Assembly: GCF_000332275.1 (NCBI RefSeq)
Contig: NZ_CM001776.1
Location: forward strand, 496,001-560,000
Reading direction: 5' to 3'
DNA length: 64,000 nucleotides
DNA from: Synechococcus sp. PCC 7336
GTDB taxonomy: Bacteria > Cyanobacteriota > Cyanobacteriia > Thermostichales > PCC-7336
Shown here: piece after piece, positions 23,693-34,125 of the stretch
Numbering within the stretch: the stretch's first letter is position 1
Layout of the letters: each line of letters begins with the position of its first letter
Position numbers and translations under genes: made by a program
The notes under the pieces: model-generated
What the model was told of the DNA's origin: nothing
Database searches by the model: none
Seen by the model: only the letters and a program-made list of their open reading frames with translations

Positions 23693-25993
23693 TCAACGAT
23701 CTCCGAACACTGGCACCAAACCCCCCTGCTGCAAGAGTGTTTGTCCTTCGGCAGTCAGCAACATTTCTGCCATCTTTGGCCCCACAGGCGGCAAACTGTT
23801 ATCGAAGGAATACACCACCACCACCGGATAGGCCAGCGGATAAATCCTCTGCCGAAACAACTCCGGTTGCAACGCATACCCCCCCTTCGTCGTGCATAAA
23901 TCGCTGCTGGGGCGCAGCGGGCTGCCATCCGGAAATGCGATCGCCTGCACCGCCGCCTCCCCCGCCCGCCGCAACGCCAGCGGATACACCGCGCACTGGC
24001 CGAACACCTCGCTAAAGGGCGCAAACCCTACCCCCCCCACTGGCCTGGCCGGTGACTCGAAATCCCGAAAAATCTGCCGCAACATCGCTGGAGTGCGCAA
24101 TCCCACAATCCCGTTCTCCAGCGACTCTCCCTGCAACACCACCTGCTCGAAAATCTCCCTCGCTTCCGCAGAACTGGGGGCGTAGAGTTGCACCGCTAAA
24201 GACACTGAATTCGACGCTACATTGGCCCATTGCATCACCTGCTGCCCGTAAAGTTGCTGCACCTGCTGCAAGGATAATTGGCCCCGCAAGTGCTGTGGCA
24301 AGCCATTTCGCCGCTGAGCGTAACTAAAAGCCACAACCACGGCCAACCCATCGTAGGCAATCGTCTGGGTCTCAAACTGCTGGACCGAGAAGGGGGCGAT
24401 CGCTGGCAAAATTGCAAAATCGACCTGTCCCGTGCGAACCTGCTCCAAGGCCGAAGCGACCGACTCTGCCGGACGGTAGATCAACGAGATCTGGGGTTGG
24501 GCAGCCATCACCCGCGCCTCAAACCGCGCCTCCTGAGCTAACAACTCCCATCGCTGGTTGACTGTCTGCCACACCCCATTCCCGACCGCCGTATAGCGAA
24601 ACTCGCCCGCAGGCACCCCCGCCACCTCCTGCAAATGCGCTACACCGGCAACCAAACCCTCCTCCTGGCGGCGAACCAGACTCCAAACGAACAGCGCTGC
24701 CCCCAACAGCAGCAACAGCAGCGGCAGAGTCACCCATTGCCAAACATTGTCTTCGGCAGGAGCGCTACGTTGGCCTGCGGTCACCGCCGGCACAAGTAAC
24801 GGCAACGGTTCGAACACCAGTTGCTCCAATGCGATGCGAGCCTCAGCGGCACTGGCAAATTCCCCATTGAGGAGCTGTTTGATAAAAAATTCGAGCGATC
24901 GCGGCACCCCGGCAGGCCAATCTAGAGAACTGCGGGGGTCGAGAATGCCGTCCTCGCCAACGGTATTGCCGCAGAGTAAATAAAATCCCACGTAGGCCAA
25001 ATCTTGCAAGTCTCGCGCTACCTGTTTGGGATGGATCTCGGGGGCGATCGTCGGTTGCTTGACGGGATCGAACAAATCCTCCCACAAGGCCAGATCCCGC
25101 AAATACACAAATGTTTCTTCGCCGTACTGCAGTTGACACAGACTATCTAAACTGAGATTGCCGCAGGCGATCCCCCGCACGGTTTGACTGGAGGGCAACC
25201 GAAAGGTCTGGGTGTGCAGACATTCCAGAGATTGCAAAATTTGCTGGAGGTGACGGACGACAGTGGCGGGGGGCAAACCTCCCTGACGTTCGATGGTGCG
25301 GTTGAGGGAGGGGGCGATCGCGCGCTCGTCCGTCACCAAGAAACACAGCGGCTCTAGCGGATCGGCGATCGCGTCTGAGGGCTCTACCCAGCGCAAATCT
25401 TGCGATCGCCCGTCGGCCAATTCCAGTCCCGCCACCCGCGCAAACGCCTGCTGCCGCAATTGAATCTCGACCGGCGAAAGCCGCTGGCTATCCAATCGAT
25501 ATTCCTGCAGCATCACTGCTTGCTTCGTGTCCACCTCCACGCCGCTATAGAGGGGGTGCCCCCCCCGCTGCCCCTGTCGTTCGAGCAAGCGGTAGCGCCC
25601 TCGCCGTCCCAAAAACGATCGCTCGGGCAGAGGCGATGCTGAGGTGGATACCGCTGCTGCCGCCAAGTCCGGGCTAGGGGCGACCCAATCGAGGACTGTT
25701 GGGGAACTGGGGTGCAGTTGAGGCCGGAAGGGTTTGGCACGAGAGGATAAGGCAGGATCTGGTGCGACGAGGTAGATATCGATCTCGGCGGCGATCGCCT
25801 CCAAGCTGGGTTGCAGCCATGCTTGCTGCGAGAATTGCTCGAAGCGAGGGGGTCTGTCGGCGATCGGGAGCCTGTTGAAATAAGCTCTGAGAATGGGCTT
25901 GAGGACGGGCTCGAACACAACGCCACTCCTAGGGCTCGAACAGATACACGTCCCAAGTATGGCGGCTCCCCAACCCCCCTCGATATTCGACAA
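23693..25993 (-). CDS. pseudokinase fused to a PstS-like periplasmic domain
   Basis: This 766-residue protein has three parts. Residues about 120-400 resemble a Ser/Thr kinase with key residues gone: the glycine loop is LLERQGQRGGHPLY, the VAIK lysine is absent (AVMLQEY), the HRD region reads ACGNLSLDSL and DFG reads RDLALW. A single membrane helix follows (about 418-440; TLPLLLLLLGAALFVW). Residues about 455-766 resemble a phosphate-type periplasmic binding protein (QVDFAILPAIAP, YDGLAVVVAF). ATG at 25993 is tentative. The fusion suggests a cytoplasmic scaffold that responds to an external ligand. Confidence 0.75.
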   Translation of the reverse strand: MSNIEGGWGAAILGTCICSSPRSGVVFEPVLKPILRAYFNRLPIADRPPRFEQFSQQAWLQPSLEAIAAEIDIYLVAPDPALSSRAKPFRPQLHPSSPTVLDWVAPSPDLAAAAVSTSASPLPERSFLGRRGRYRLLERQGQRGGHPLYSGVEVDTKQAVMLQEYRLDSQRLSPVEIQLRQQAFARVAGLELADGRSQDLRWVEPSDAIADPLEPLCFLVTDERAIAPSLNRTIERQGGLPPATVVRHLQQILQSLECLHTQTFRLPSSQTVRGIACGNLSLDSLCQLQYGEETFVYLRDLALWEDLFDPVKQPTIAPEIHPKQVARDLQDLAYVGFYLLCGNTVGEDGILDPRSSLDWPAGVPRSLEFFIKQLLNGEFASAAEARIALEQLVFEPLPLLVPAVTAGQRSAPAEDNVWQWVTLPLLLLLLGAALFVWSLVRRQEEGLVAGVAHLQEVAGVPAGEFRYTAVGNGVWQTVNQRWELLAQEARFEARVMAAQPQISLIYRPAESVASALEQVRTGQVDFAILPAIAPFSVQQFETQTIAYDGLAVVVAFSYAQRRNGLPQHLRGQLSLQQVQQLYGQQVMQWANVASNSVSLAVQLYAPSSAEAREIFEQVVLQGESLENGIVGLRTPAMLRQIFRDFESPARPVGGVGFAPFSEVFGQCAVYPLALRRAGEAAVQAIAFPDGSPLRPSSDLCTTKGGYALQPELFRQRIYPLAYPVVVVYSFDNSLPPVGPKMAEMLLTAEGQTLLQQGGLVPVFGDR

Positions 25994-26076
25994 AAGGTGA
26001 ATACTTTTAGTCCGTTATTTCGGATATAAAACGGTCTAGGCTACCTTAACGGCAACGTACTTGGGAGATAGAGATC

Positions 26077-26286
26077 GTGGCTCGAGAAAATGTGGTCAAG
26101 CTATTTCGTGCCGCCCGCAACGATGCCCAACTGCAAGACAAACTGAGTCGAGCTTCAGACTTGGCAACCTTTGTCCGCATTGCGACATCTAATGGGTACG
26201 AATTTACGGCGGATGAGTACCGTCAAGCCACCGGGTTTTCGGTGGAAGAGCTAGAGTGCGAGCTCAGCGAAATTCCGGGAATTTAA
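26077..26286 (+). CDS. Nif11-domain protein
   Basis: This 69-residue protein is read from a GTG start. It shows the Nif11/N11P leader pattern: an N-terminal helix (ENVVKLFRAARNDAQLQDKL), a middle helix (LATFVRIATSNGYEFTADEY) and a short acidic tail. Nif11 domains occur in nitrogen-fixation loci and as leaders of ribosomal peptides. No core peptide, double-glycine cleavage site or modifying enzyme is seen nearby, so this is probably a stand-alone member. Confidence 0.8.
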   Translation: MARENVVKLFRAARNDAQLQDKLSRASDLATFVRIATSNGYEFTADEYRQATGFSVEELECELSEIPGI

Positions 26287-26610
26287 TTGCAGCAGAGGGC
26301 GATCGCCTCTTCATTCAGGCTTCCTATCCGAGCTCCAACCGAGATCTTGAGGTTTAGCTAGAATTCAACCCTGCCATTGGCGCGATCGCTACTCCAACCA
26401 TCAAAGGCAAGCAGCGATCTTGTTGTCCCAATACGGTCGCACGCCGAAACGATACACTTTTTCGCATGTACTGTATCTTTTTGATTGGCAATCGCGTGGG
26501 ATCGCCGAGCAATTCTCCGTTCGCCTGTAACAATAGGCGATCTCCGGGTAGCACTCAGAGATTTCTCAGCGTTCAATGGAAGAGGCTTCTTTTCTCCAGC
26601 GGACTTCTCA
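26287..26610. other. 324-bp intergenic region
   Basis: No convincing gene lies between the Nif11 gene and the CHASE2 kinase. Open frames on both strands here carry no recognisable sequence. It should hold the kinase promoter, but no clear box stands out. Confidence 0.4.
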
Positions 26611-29600
26611 ATGTACCGATTGAACTGGCGATCGCCCAAGTTCCCAAGACGGCTGTGGCCGGGTTGTTTGGCCTTGGCAGCGATTGGCCTGTCTGCGGGG
26701 CTTGGCGTGTGGCAGCCGCTGGAGTTGATGACCTACAACCTGCGATATCGACTGCGCGGGGCACGCCCTTGGAGCGATCGCATTGCTGTGATCGAAATCG
26801 ACGATCGCAGTTTGCAGCAATTCGGACGTTTTCCGATCTCGCGCCAGTACTACGTTCGGTTGCTAGAGATCTTAGTCGCTGCAGATACCCGCACGATCGC
26901 AATCGATATTGCGTTTCCCGAACCGGATGCCCGAGACGCAGACCTCGCAGACCTGATGCTCCAACACGGTCGAGTTGTGTTAGCTCAAGCGAGTGACCAT
27001 ACTGGGGCGCTATTGTCTTCCAGTCCAGAGATTGAACGAAGTGCTGCCGCATTCGCGCATATTGACAAATACCAGGATGCTGACGGGATTACTCGGCGGG
27101 TGGAGCTATCGACTGCTGTGTTAGATGCCCGCCTGCTGGGTAGTGGCAGCGACCCCGGAGAACCATTGCTCTTACCAGCCTTAGCTTGGGCAGCACTAGA
27201 GATCGAGCATGCTTTCTTGCCGCCAGATCGACAACTTGTGGAATTGCCAGAGCTCGATAGCACCCTCTGGTTGAACTGGCCCAGCCCCGTCACACACCGG
27301 CAAGATCCCAGCTCGCTGGAGGCAGAATTGGCTACAGGAGCGCTGCTCTCCGTCTCCCTGGTGGATGTCTTAGAAGGTCGCATCGATCCCGAAGTATTTG
27401 CCGATCGGTTTGTCTTGGTGGGGGTGACTGCGCGAGGCTTAGACCCCTTACAAACCCCTTTCAATCGAGTGCCGGAAACGAGCGGCGTCTATATGCATGC
27501 AGCGGCGCTGCACAACCTGCTGGAGGGAGATGCTCTAGCTCGATCTCCGCATTGGTGGTTGGTGGCGATTGGAGTGTTGGTGGGGCCGGTTTTGGGTTGG
27601 GCGATCGCGCGCTATTCTGCTCGCCACCTACTGGCGGTGGTTGTTTTGGCCAGCGGGGCATGGTGCAGTCTGAGCTCGATCGCCTTTCAGGCGGGATATT
27701 GGCTGCCAGTGGCTTGGCCGGTGGCCTCGATTGCTCTGACGGGGGTGTTGGTCGAGCTCGGCGAGCGAATGGAGACCAATCGCAAGCTAGAGCGGCAAAT
27801 CAACTTGCTATGGAAGGACTATGGTGAAGATTTGATTCGCGACAATCCCTTGCCCGTCAATTTCCCCGATTTGGACGAACGCTCTCGGGATAATGTGGGG
27901 CGACTGGCTACGCTGGCAGCCGCTTTTGGGCGATCGCAATCGGCCCAGGCGGCGATCGCGGACAGTTTGCCAGTCGGGCTGGCGGCTGCCGATATCAAAG
28001 GAGTGGTGTGGTTTTGCAATCCCCACGCCTCGGCATGGCTGCAACTGGAAGTGGGCGATCGGCTGCAGCCGGTCCTGATTCCCCGATGGACGACATTAGC
28101 CCGCTGGCAGCAACGTCTGCAGGAATTGGCCGCCAATCGAACCCCACCCCCATGGGAGGCGAAGCGACAGGGGCGATGGTACGTACTCAAACTCGATCCG
28201 TTGTTCGCCCAACACAACCAGCAGTTTACGGGGGTATTGCTGACCGTCGAAGACATCACCACTAGGCGGGAAATGCAGGAGCAGTTGGTGGCCCAAAACC
28301 GCGAGCTCGAACGGGCTCGGCAGGTGGCTGAAGCCGCCACCCACATGAAAGGTGCCTTTTTAGCTAACATGAGCCACGAAATCCGCACCCCCATGAATGC
28401 GGTGGTGGGGCTGGCAGGGCTATTGCTAGAGACTCCCCTCAATAGCGAGCAAGAAGATTTTGTTGAAACCATTCGCGCTAGTGGAGACACGCTGCTGGCG
28501 ATCATTAATGAAATCTTGGATTTTTCGAAATTGGAAGCGGGCTCGGTCGAACTAGAGCAGATTCCCTTCCGGTTGACCCACTGTATTGAGGCGGTCGTGG
28601 ATTTATTGGCTCCCCAAGCCCAAGGTAGGGGCCTGGAATTGGTCAGTTGGGCACACGATCGCGTGCCCGATTCGCTCCAGGGAGATCCCACCCGCATCAG
28701 CCAAATTTTGACCAACTTGATCGGCAACGCCCTCAAATTCACCCAAACGGGTGGGGTGACGGTGGAGGTGAGTGCCGTGGAGCGATCGGAGGTAGAGGTC
28801 ACTCTACGCTTCAGCGTCCGAGATACGGGAATTGGAATTGGCCCGCAGGTGCAAGCAAAGCTGTTCGAGTCGTTTTCGCAGGCGGATGTTTCCACCACGC
28901 GACAGTATGGGGGAACGGGGTTGGGGCTGGCTATTTGCAAGCGGCTGGTGACCTTAATGGAGGGAGAGATTGGGGTGGAGAGCGAGCTCGATGTCGGCTC
29001 GACCTTCTGGTTTGAAGTGACCCTGCCCTATCAGCCCGAAACAGTGATAGAAGAGGATCTCAAACTGCTGCAGGGGGTGCGTCTGGTGGTGGCGGACGCA
29101 TTTCCCGACACTCGCGCGGCGATCGCCGAACGGGCACAACAATGGGGTCTGCAGGTGGAGACTCTCGATCTTGCCACAGCCTCTACTTGGCTGCAAAGCA
29201 ATTGTCCTCAGATTGTCTTGGTCGATCTCAACAGCGAGGAGGCAACTGCCCTGTTGGAGGCATTGGACCGGCAACCTCAGGCGAACCGCCCTTATTGCAT
29301 TGGTATGGCCCCCTTAGCCAAACAAGATATGCTCAAGCTCTGGCTAGATGGCGATCGCATTGATGCCGCCATCTCCAAACCGGTTAAGCGAGCCCGTCTA
29401 CTCGATGCCCTCTTGGCCGCAGTGCAAGCGACGCCCCTGCCTCTCCCTGTTGTCAAACCACCGCCCGAGCCTGCTGCCCGCGAGCACAGTGCGCGCATTC
29501 TGCTGGCGGAAGATAACCGCGTCAATCAGAAGGTGGCGTTGCGGCAATTGAACAGCTTGGGCTATTCGGCGGAGGTGGCGGCGAATGGCCAGGAGGTTTT

Positions 29601-29880
29601 GGTGGCGATGGCCCGAGCTGCATTTGATGTCGTGCTGATGGATTGTCAGATGCCGCGCATGGATGGATTTGAGGCAACGCGCGCCATTCGCCAGCAGGAG
29701 GGGGACGATCGCCATACGGTGGTGATTGCCATGACGGCGAGCGCCCTACCCGAAGATCGAGAGCGCTGCTTGGCGGTGGGGATGGATGACTTTATCTCAA
29801 AACCCGTGCATAAAGAAGATTTGCGGGATGTGCTAGAGCGCTGGACGCTCCAGGCGAGCGCGGGGACAGAGGTTCGCTAG
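26611..29880 (+). CDS. CHASE2 hybrid sensor histidine kinase
   Basis: This 1,089-residue membrane sensor is read from ATG 26611 (MYRLNWRSPKFPRRL). An N-terminal helix leads into an extracytoplasmic CHASE2 domain (about 30-310; DRIAVIEIDDRSLQQFG). Membrane helices follow at about 315-390, then a PAS-like region (about 440-560), a HisKA domain with the phosphoacceptor histidine in MSHEIRTPMN near 590, and an ATPase domain (TNLIGNALKFTQ; DTGIGI; GGTGLGLAI). A weak receiver domain (about 820-930) precedes a complete one (AEDNRVNQ, LMDCQMPRMDG near 1010, ISKPV). No cognate regulator is adjacent, so output may be by phosphorelay. Confidence 0.93.
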   Translation: MYRLNWRSPKFPRRLWPGCLALAAIGLSAGLGVWQPLELMTYNLRYRLRGARPWSDRIAVIEIDDRSLQQFGRFPISRQYYVRLLEILVAADTRTIAIDIAFPEPDARDADLADLMLQHGRVVLAQASDHTGALLSSSPEIERSAAAFAHIDKYQDADGITRRVELSTAVLDARLLGSGSDPGEPLLLPALAWAALEIEHAFLPPDRQLVELPELDSTLWLNWPSPVTHRQDPSSLEAELATGALLSVSLVDVLEGRIDPEVFADRFVLVGVTARGLDPLQTPFNRVPETSGVYMHAAALHNLLEGDALARSPHWWLVAIGVLVGPVLGWAIARYSARHLLAVVVLASGAWCSLSSIAFQAGYWLPVAWPVASIALTGVLVELGERMETNRKLERQINLLWKDYGEDLIRDNPLPVNFPDLDERSRDNVGRLATLAAAFGRSQSAQAAIADSLPVGLAAADIKGVVWFCNPHASAWLQLEVGDRLQPVLIPRWTTLARWQQRLQELAANRTPPPWEAKRQGRWYVLKLDPLFAQHNQQFTGVLLTVEDITTRREMQEQLVAQNRELERARQVAEAATHMKGAFLANMSHEIRTPMNAVVGLAGLLLETPLNSEQEDFVETIRASGDTLLAIINEILDFSKLEAGSVELEQIPFRLTHCIEAVVDLLAPQAQGRGLELVSWAHDRVPDSLQGDPTRISQILTNLIGNALKFTQTGGVTVEVSAVERSEVEVTLRFSVRDTGIGIGPQVQAKLFESFSQADVSTTRQYGGTGLGLAICKRLVTLMEGEIGVESELDVGSTFWFEVTLPYQPETVIEEDLKLLQGVRLVVADAFPDTRAAIAERAQQWGLQVETLDLATASTWLQSNCPQIVLVDLNSEEATALLEALDRQPQANRPYCIGMAPLAKQDMLKLWLDGDRIDAAISKPVKRARLLDALLAAVQATPLPLPVVKPPPEPAAREHSARILLAEDNRVNQKVALRQLNSLGYSAEVAANGQEVLVAMARAAFDVVLMDCQMPRMDGFEATRAIRQQEGDDRHTVVIAMTASALPEDRERCLAVGMDDFISKPVHKEDLRDVLERWTLQASAGTEVR

Positions 29881-29901
29881 CGCGTTCTGTTAGATAAGCT
29901 G

Positions 29902-31131
29902 GTGCCAGCGATTGGAAACGAGCCCGTGCTGAATACGATCGAATTGGCAGCTCAGATGGAGCGGGTGGGGGAACACCTGCAGCGGGAGGCGATCGCTGCC
30001 CGAGCCCGCCTGCAAGAAGTGCTATCTGTATTTGGGCGGGCAGTCGCCGACCCTTCCCCTTGGCAGTGCCGCGAATCTTCCGATCGCGAGCAGTTGTGGT
30101 TCCACCCCGCTCTGCCGCAAGCACCCTTAGGCGATTGCCCTGCCGTCGCGCCCCTCGACATCCCCCATGCGATCGTGGCCACCGATGGCTCTCAAATTAC
30201 CCCCAGCCATCACGAAGTCGCCTATTGCTCGCTGGTGAATGTGGGGCGGGTGGCGATCGAGTATGGCGGCAAGCGTTTGCCCTTGCTCGACAGCACGCCG
30301 CAAGTGTATTACCGCTCCGAAGAACTCAATCGGGGTCGCCCTCCAGGCACCAGTATTGACACAATGTTGGCCCTGCGTCGCACCCAGGCAGAACTGCAGG
30401 AGTTAACCCAGTTAGCCTTGGATTGGTCGAGGGAGTCGGTACCCGCGATCGCCTTAGTGGACGGAGCCTTAATCCATTGGGGGCTGGATGCCCTGCCCCG
30501 CGACTGGCAGCCCCAGTGGCTCGTTCCCCTGCTGGCCCAATTCGATCGCCTCCAACAAGCTCGAATTCCCCTAGCCGGATATATCAGTGCCAGCCGCAGC
30601 AGTGAAACGATCGCCTATTTGCGCTTGGGTCTGTGTCCCTTCAAGACCTGCGAATGCAGCATTCACTGTGGCGATCGCCAACTGTACGCGGCCCCCTGCA
30701 CTCCCTACTCCGTCTCGAAGGAAGGACCGCGATCGCTCGGCGATGTCGCCCTTTGGTCCGCCCGCCTCGCGCCCTATCAGCGCAGCCCCATTTGGCGCAG
30801 TCAGGCCGAGCTGCTGGATCTTTACGGAGCCCACCACCACATCCATTTCTGTTACCTACATGTGGGCAGCGAGGTGGCGAGAGTGGAATTTCCCGCTTGG
30901 GTGGCAACCGATGCCGCCTTATTAGACCGGGCGCTGGGGGCGATTTTGACGCAGGTCCAGCGGGGGATGGGGTACCCTGTAGCCCTGGCAGAGGCCCACC
31001 ATTTGGCTGTGGTGCGAGGCAGCGAGCGGCAGTTCTTCTTTGCCACCCTGCAGCGGGAAATGCAGCGGCTGGGGCTACAGGAGCCATCCGTTTCTCTGAA
31101 AGAAGCCAATAAGCGGCAGGGGGTCGCTTAG
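29902..31131 (+). CDS. nurA: NurA-domain nuclease
   Basis: This 409-residue protein is read from GTG 29902. It has the NurA nuclease domain: [12 protein letters not shown] with the first metal-binding aspartate near residue 93, [14 protein letters not shown] with the second, and C-terminal VEFPAWVA and [15 protein letters not shown]. NurA works with the HerA helicase in archaeal end resection; cyanobacterial homologues are widespread and little studied. No herA gene is in this window. The stop overlaps the convergent lipA gene by four bases. Confidence 0.88.
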   Translation: MPAIGNEPVLNTIELAAQMERVGEHLQREAIAARARLQEVLSVFGRAVADPSPWQCRESSDREQLWFHPALPQAPLGDCPAVAPLDIPHAIVATDGSQITPSHHEVAYCSLVNVGRVAIEYGGKRLPLLDSTPQVYYRSEELNRGRPPGTSIDTMLALRRTQAELQELTQLALDWSRESVPAIALVDGALIHWGLDALPRDWQPQWLVPLLAQFDRLQQARIPLAGYISASRSSETIAYLRLGLCPFKTCECSIHCGDRQLYAAPCTPYSVSKEGPRSLGDVALWSARLAPYQRSPIWRSQAELLDLYGAHHHIHFCYLHVGSEVARVEFPAWVATDAALLDRALGAILTQVQRGMGYPVALAEAHHLAVVRGSERQFFFATLQREMQRLGLQEPSVSLKEANKRQGVA

Positions 31132-32030
31132 CGAGGATTGTCTGCCATTAAAGCCTGCACCTCTTCGGCGTGGTAAGAACTGCGCGTTAGCGGCGTAGAA
31201 ACCACCTGCAAAAACCCCATTTCCATGCCGACATCGTGCCAGCGTTGGAATTGTGCGGGGGTGACAAATGCTTGCAAGCTCAGGTGCTTGGGAGACGGCT
31301 GTAGGTATTGACCGATGGTGAGAATATCGCAGTCTACCTGACGCAAATCTGCCATGACTTGAATCACTTCTGCGTCAGTTTCCCCCAAGCCCACCATGAT
31401 GCCGGACTTTGTATAGACCTCGGGGCGCAGTTGGCGCGATCGCTTCAAGAGTTCTAAGGAGCGCTGGTAATCCCCCTGTGGACGCACGCGACGATAGAGG
31501 CGCGGCACCGTTTCGGTGTTGTGATTGAGCACTTCGGGGGCGGCAGCCAGGATGGTAGCGAGAGCCGCCCAATTGCCGCACAAATCGGGGATTAAGACTT
31601 CGATGCTAGTGCCGGGAGAGGTCTCGCGCACCGCCTCAATGCAGCGGACGAATTGGCTGGCACCGCCATCGTCGAGATCGTCGCGATTGACCGAGGTAAT
31701 CACCACATGGTTGAGGTTCATGCGGCGAACCGCTTCGGCAAGGCGATCGGGCTCAGTCGGATCGAGGGCTTTGGGCTGCTTCTCGAAATCGATATCGCAA
31801 TAGGGACAAGCCCGCGTGCAGGCAGGCCCCATGATTAAGAACGTAGCAGTGCCCCGCTGGAAACATTCGCCGATATTGGGACAGGAGGCTTCTTCGCAGA
31901 CGGTGTTGAGCCCCAAACCCCGCAACAGATCCTTGACCGCTCCCACCCGCTCCCATTGAGGGGCTTTCACCCGCAGCCAGTCGGGTTTTTTGCGGCGGGC
32001 AGCGGTGGGAGAGGGGGAGTTGGCGTTCAA
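31128..32030 (-). CDS. lipA: lipoyl synthase
   Basis: Lipoyl synthase is a radical SAM enzyme that inserts two sulfurs into octanoyl groups. Both cluster motifs are present: [12 protein letters not shown] (auxiliary cluster) and CTRACPYC (SAM cluster), with the RRVRPQGDY region and a late SSYHAEE. The open frame reaches 32288, but the first 86 codons do not look like LipA and run into the bicA start. A TTG at 32030 preceded by GAGG gives a normal 300-residue protein. The extended form cannot be excluded. Confidence 0.9.
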   Translation of the reverse strand: MNANSPSPTAARRKKPDWLRVKAPQWERVGAVKDLLRGLGLNTVCEEASCPNIGECFQRGTATFLIMGPACTRACPYCDIDFEKQPKALDPTEPDRLAEAVRRMNLNHVVITSVNRDDLDDGGASQFVRCIEAVRETSPGTSIEVLIPDLCGNWAALATILAAAPEVLNHNTETVPRLYRRVRPQGDYQRSLELLKRSRQLRPEVYTKSGIMVGLGETDAEVIQVMADLRQVDCDILTIGQYLQPSPKHLSLQAFVTPAQFQRWHDVGMEMGFLQVVSTPLTRSSYHAEEVQALMADNPR

Positions 32031-32273
32031 GAGAGTGCCTCGGAGCTTGTCATCAATAGGGGCTGACTTATTTTCGCATGCTGCTCGATGTCCGTCTGCG
32101 ATTGCCCGCTCGCGGGGTGTGGGGGCGATCGCCTGGATCGAACTCGCCGAGTGCAGAGCGATGTCAACCCCTACAATCGATGGAGGATGTCGGGATTCCT
32201 CAAAATCTCTGTATTTCACTTCAATATCAATGTTATTTGAGACAGCCGCTTCTGTGGGTTGCCTGCGCATTAT

Positions 32274-33953
32274 ATGAAACTCTTTCACGGTTTGCGATTC
32301 GATAATCTTCGGGGAGATGCCTTTGGAGGGGTGACAGCGGCGATCGTTGCCTTGCCTCTAGCCCTAGCCTTTGGCGTATCTTCAGGGGCGGGAGCTATTA
32401 CTGGCTTGTACGGTGCCATTCTGATTGGCCTGTTTGCCGCACTGTTTGGAGGCACTCCGTCTCAAATCTCCGGTCCGACTGGCCCCATGACGGTGGTGAT
32501 GGCCACAGTTTTCACAGCGGTGGCTGCAGCAGATAGCTCTGAAAACAGCATCGCCCTTGCCTTCACGATTGTGATGTTGGGGGGGCTCTTTCAAATCCTA
32601 TTTGGTGTCTTGCGACTGGGCAAGTACATCACCTTGATCCCCTACACAGTCGTGTCTGGCTTTATGTCGGGGATCGGGGCCATCATTATCTCGATCGAGA
32701 TCGGCCCCCTGTTGGGATATCCCGGCGCGGGGAGCGCGATTGCTTCCCTGCAACAAGTTCCCAATAATCTTGTCAACCTCGATCCCATTTCGACTGGCTT
32801 GGGACTGCTGACACTGGCGATTGTCTTGTTCTACCCGCGTCGGCTCAACCGCATTTTGCCTGCCCCCCTCACGGCTTTGATTGTTTCCACGCTCGTGTCA
32901 GTGCTGCTGTTTCCCGACAGCGACATCCTCCGCATCGGCGAAATTCCAACTGGATTGCCGCAGTTACACCTACCCAGGCTAGAGCTTTCGCAGCTCAAAC
33001 TCGCGATCTCCTATGGTTTGACGCTGGCAACCTTGGGGGCAATCGACTCTTTGCTGACGTCTTTGGTGGCAGACAACATTACTCGCACGCAGCACGATAG
33101 CGATCGCGAGCTCATCGGTCAGGGGATTGGCAATCTGGTTTCCGGTCTGTTTGGCGGCTTGCCCGGAGCGGGAGCCACGATGCGCACGGTGGTGAACGTG
33201 CAGGCAGGCGGGAAGACGCCTATCTCGGGGGTGATTCACGCGCTAGTGTTGCTGGTGGTTTTGTTGCAGGCGGGGCCTCTCACCGCCACCATTCCTCACG
33301 CCGTCCTCGCAGGTATTTTGCTCAAAGTGGGGATCGATATTATCGATTGGGGCTTTCTCAAGCGGGCTCACAAGATCTCGCTGCGGGCAGCAGGAATTAT
33401 GTACGGCGTTATGCTGCTGACGGTTTTTGTCGACCTGATTACCGCAGTGGCGGTTGGTGTTTTTGTGGCCAATCTGTTCACGATTCAGCGTCAGACTGAG
33501 GTGTTGAGCAAAGACGTCAAGGCAATTAAATCTCCAGAGGATGACGACTCTCTCAGTCACGAAGCCCGAGAACTGCTGCGAAAAGCCGATGGGCGAATTT
33601 TACTGTTTAGCTTGAGTGGCCCCATGAGCTTTGGGGCCGCGAAGACCATTTCTCGACGGCTGGCGATTGTGGGCAGTTACGATGCTTTGATTCTGGATGT
33701 GACGGGCGTGCCGTTGCTAGGGGTGACGGCTTCGCTGGCGATCGAAAATATGGTCAGAGAGTCGGTCGCTCGCCATCGCCGCGTCTATATTGTCGGGGCC
33801 AAAGACGAGGTGGAAAGTCGTCTGAAGCGGTTAGATGTATTTGACCGGCTGCCTGCAGAAAACCGCCTAGACAATCGCTTAGAGGCTTTGCAGCTAGCTT
33901 TCGATGCAGTCATGAGCGATTGCCCCCAACCCCCCGCAGAGGTTGCTCAATAA
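32274..33953 (+). CDS. bicA: SulP-family bicarbonate transporter, BicA-like
   Basis: This 559-residue membrane transporter is close to the sodium-dependent bicarbonate carrier BicA of the carbon-concentrating mechanism. The start [19 protein letters not shown] and the segments [51 protein letters not shown] and [15 protein letters not shown] are characteristic. A C-terminal STAS domain (about 425-545) follows. The family also contains sulfate carriers, so the substrate is inferred from similarity. It is divergent from lipA. Confidence 0.88.
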   Translation: MKLFHGLRFDNLRGDAFGGVTAAIVALPLALAFGVSSGAGAITGLYGAILIGLFAALFGGTPSQISGPTGPMTVVMATVFTAVAAADSSENSIALAFTIVMLGGLFQILFGVLRLGKYITLIPYTVVSGFMSGIGAIIISIEIGPLLGYPGAGSAIASLQQVPNNLVNLDPISTGLGLLTLAIVLFYPRRLNRILPAPLTALIVSTLVSVLLFPDSDILRIGEIPTGLPQLHLPRLELSQLKLAISYGLTLATLGAIDSLLTSLVADNITRTQHDSDRELIGQGIGNLVSGLFGGLPGAGATMRTVVNVQAGGKTPISGVIHALVLLVVLLQAGPLTATIPHAVLAGILLKVGIDIIDWGFLKRAHKISLRAAGIMYGVMLLTVFVDLITAVAVGVFVANLFTIQRQTEVLSKDVKAIKSPEDDDSLSHEARELLRKADGRILLFSLSGPMSFGAAKTISRRLAIVGSYDALILDVTGVPLLGVTASLAIENMVRESVARHRRVYIVGAKDEVESRLKRLDVFDRLPAENRLDNRLEALQLAFDAVMSDCPQPPAEVAQ

Positions 33954-34125
33954 CCCCTTGTCGCGGGTGGCAGAGCTCGGCCTTGTCCTCTCGGGGATAT
34001 GCTGCTGCGGTCCATCAGAAGTCAACTTTGCGATCGCTCCCCACAGCCATCATCGAGGCGGCTCATTTTCGCCTGTTTTGCTACCCTAAATCGACCAGTT
34101 TTAAGCTATGACCGTTCGTGCTCGC

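Noticed and set aside
27819-28940. 373-codon minus-strand open frame inside the CHASE2 kinase gene
   Set aside because: It is fully antisense to conserved PAS, HisKA and ATPase motifs, so it is a codon-bias shadow.
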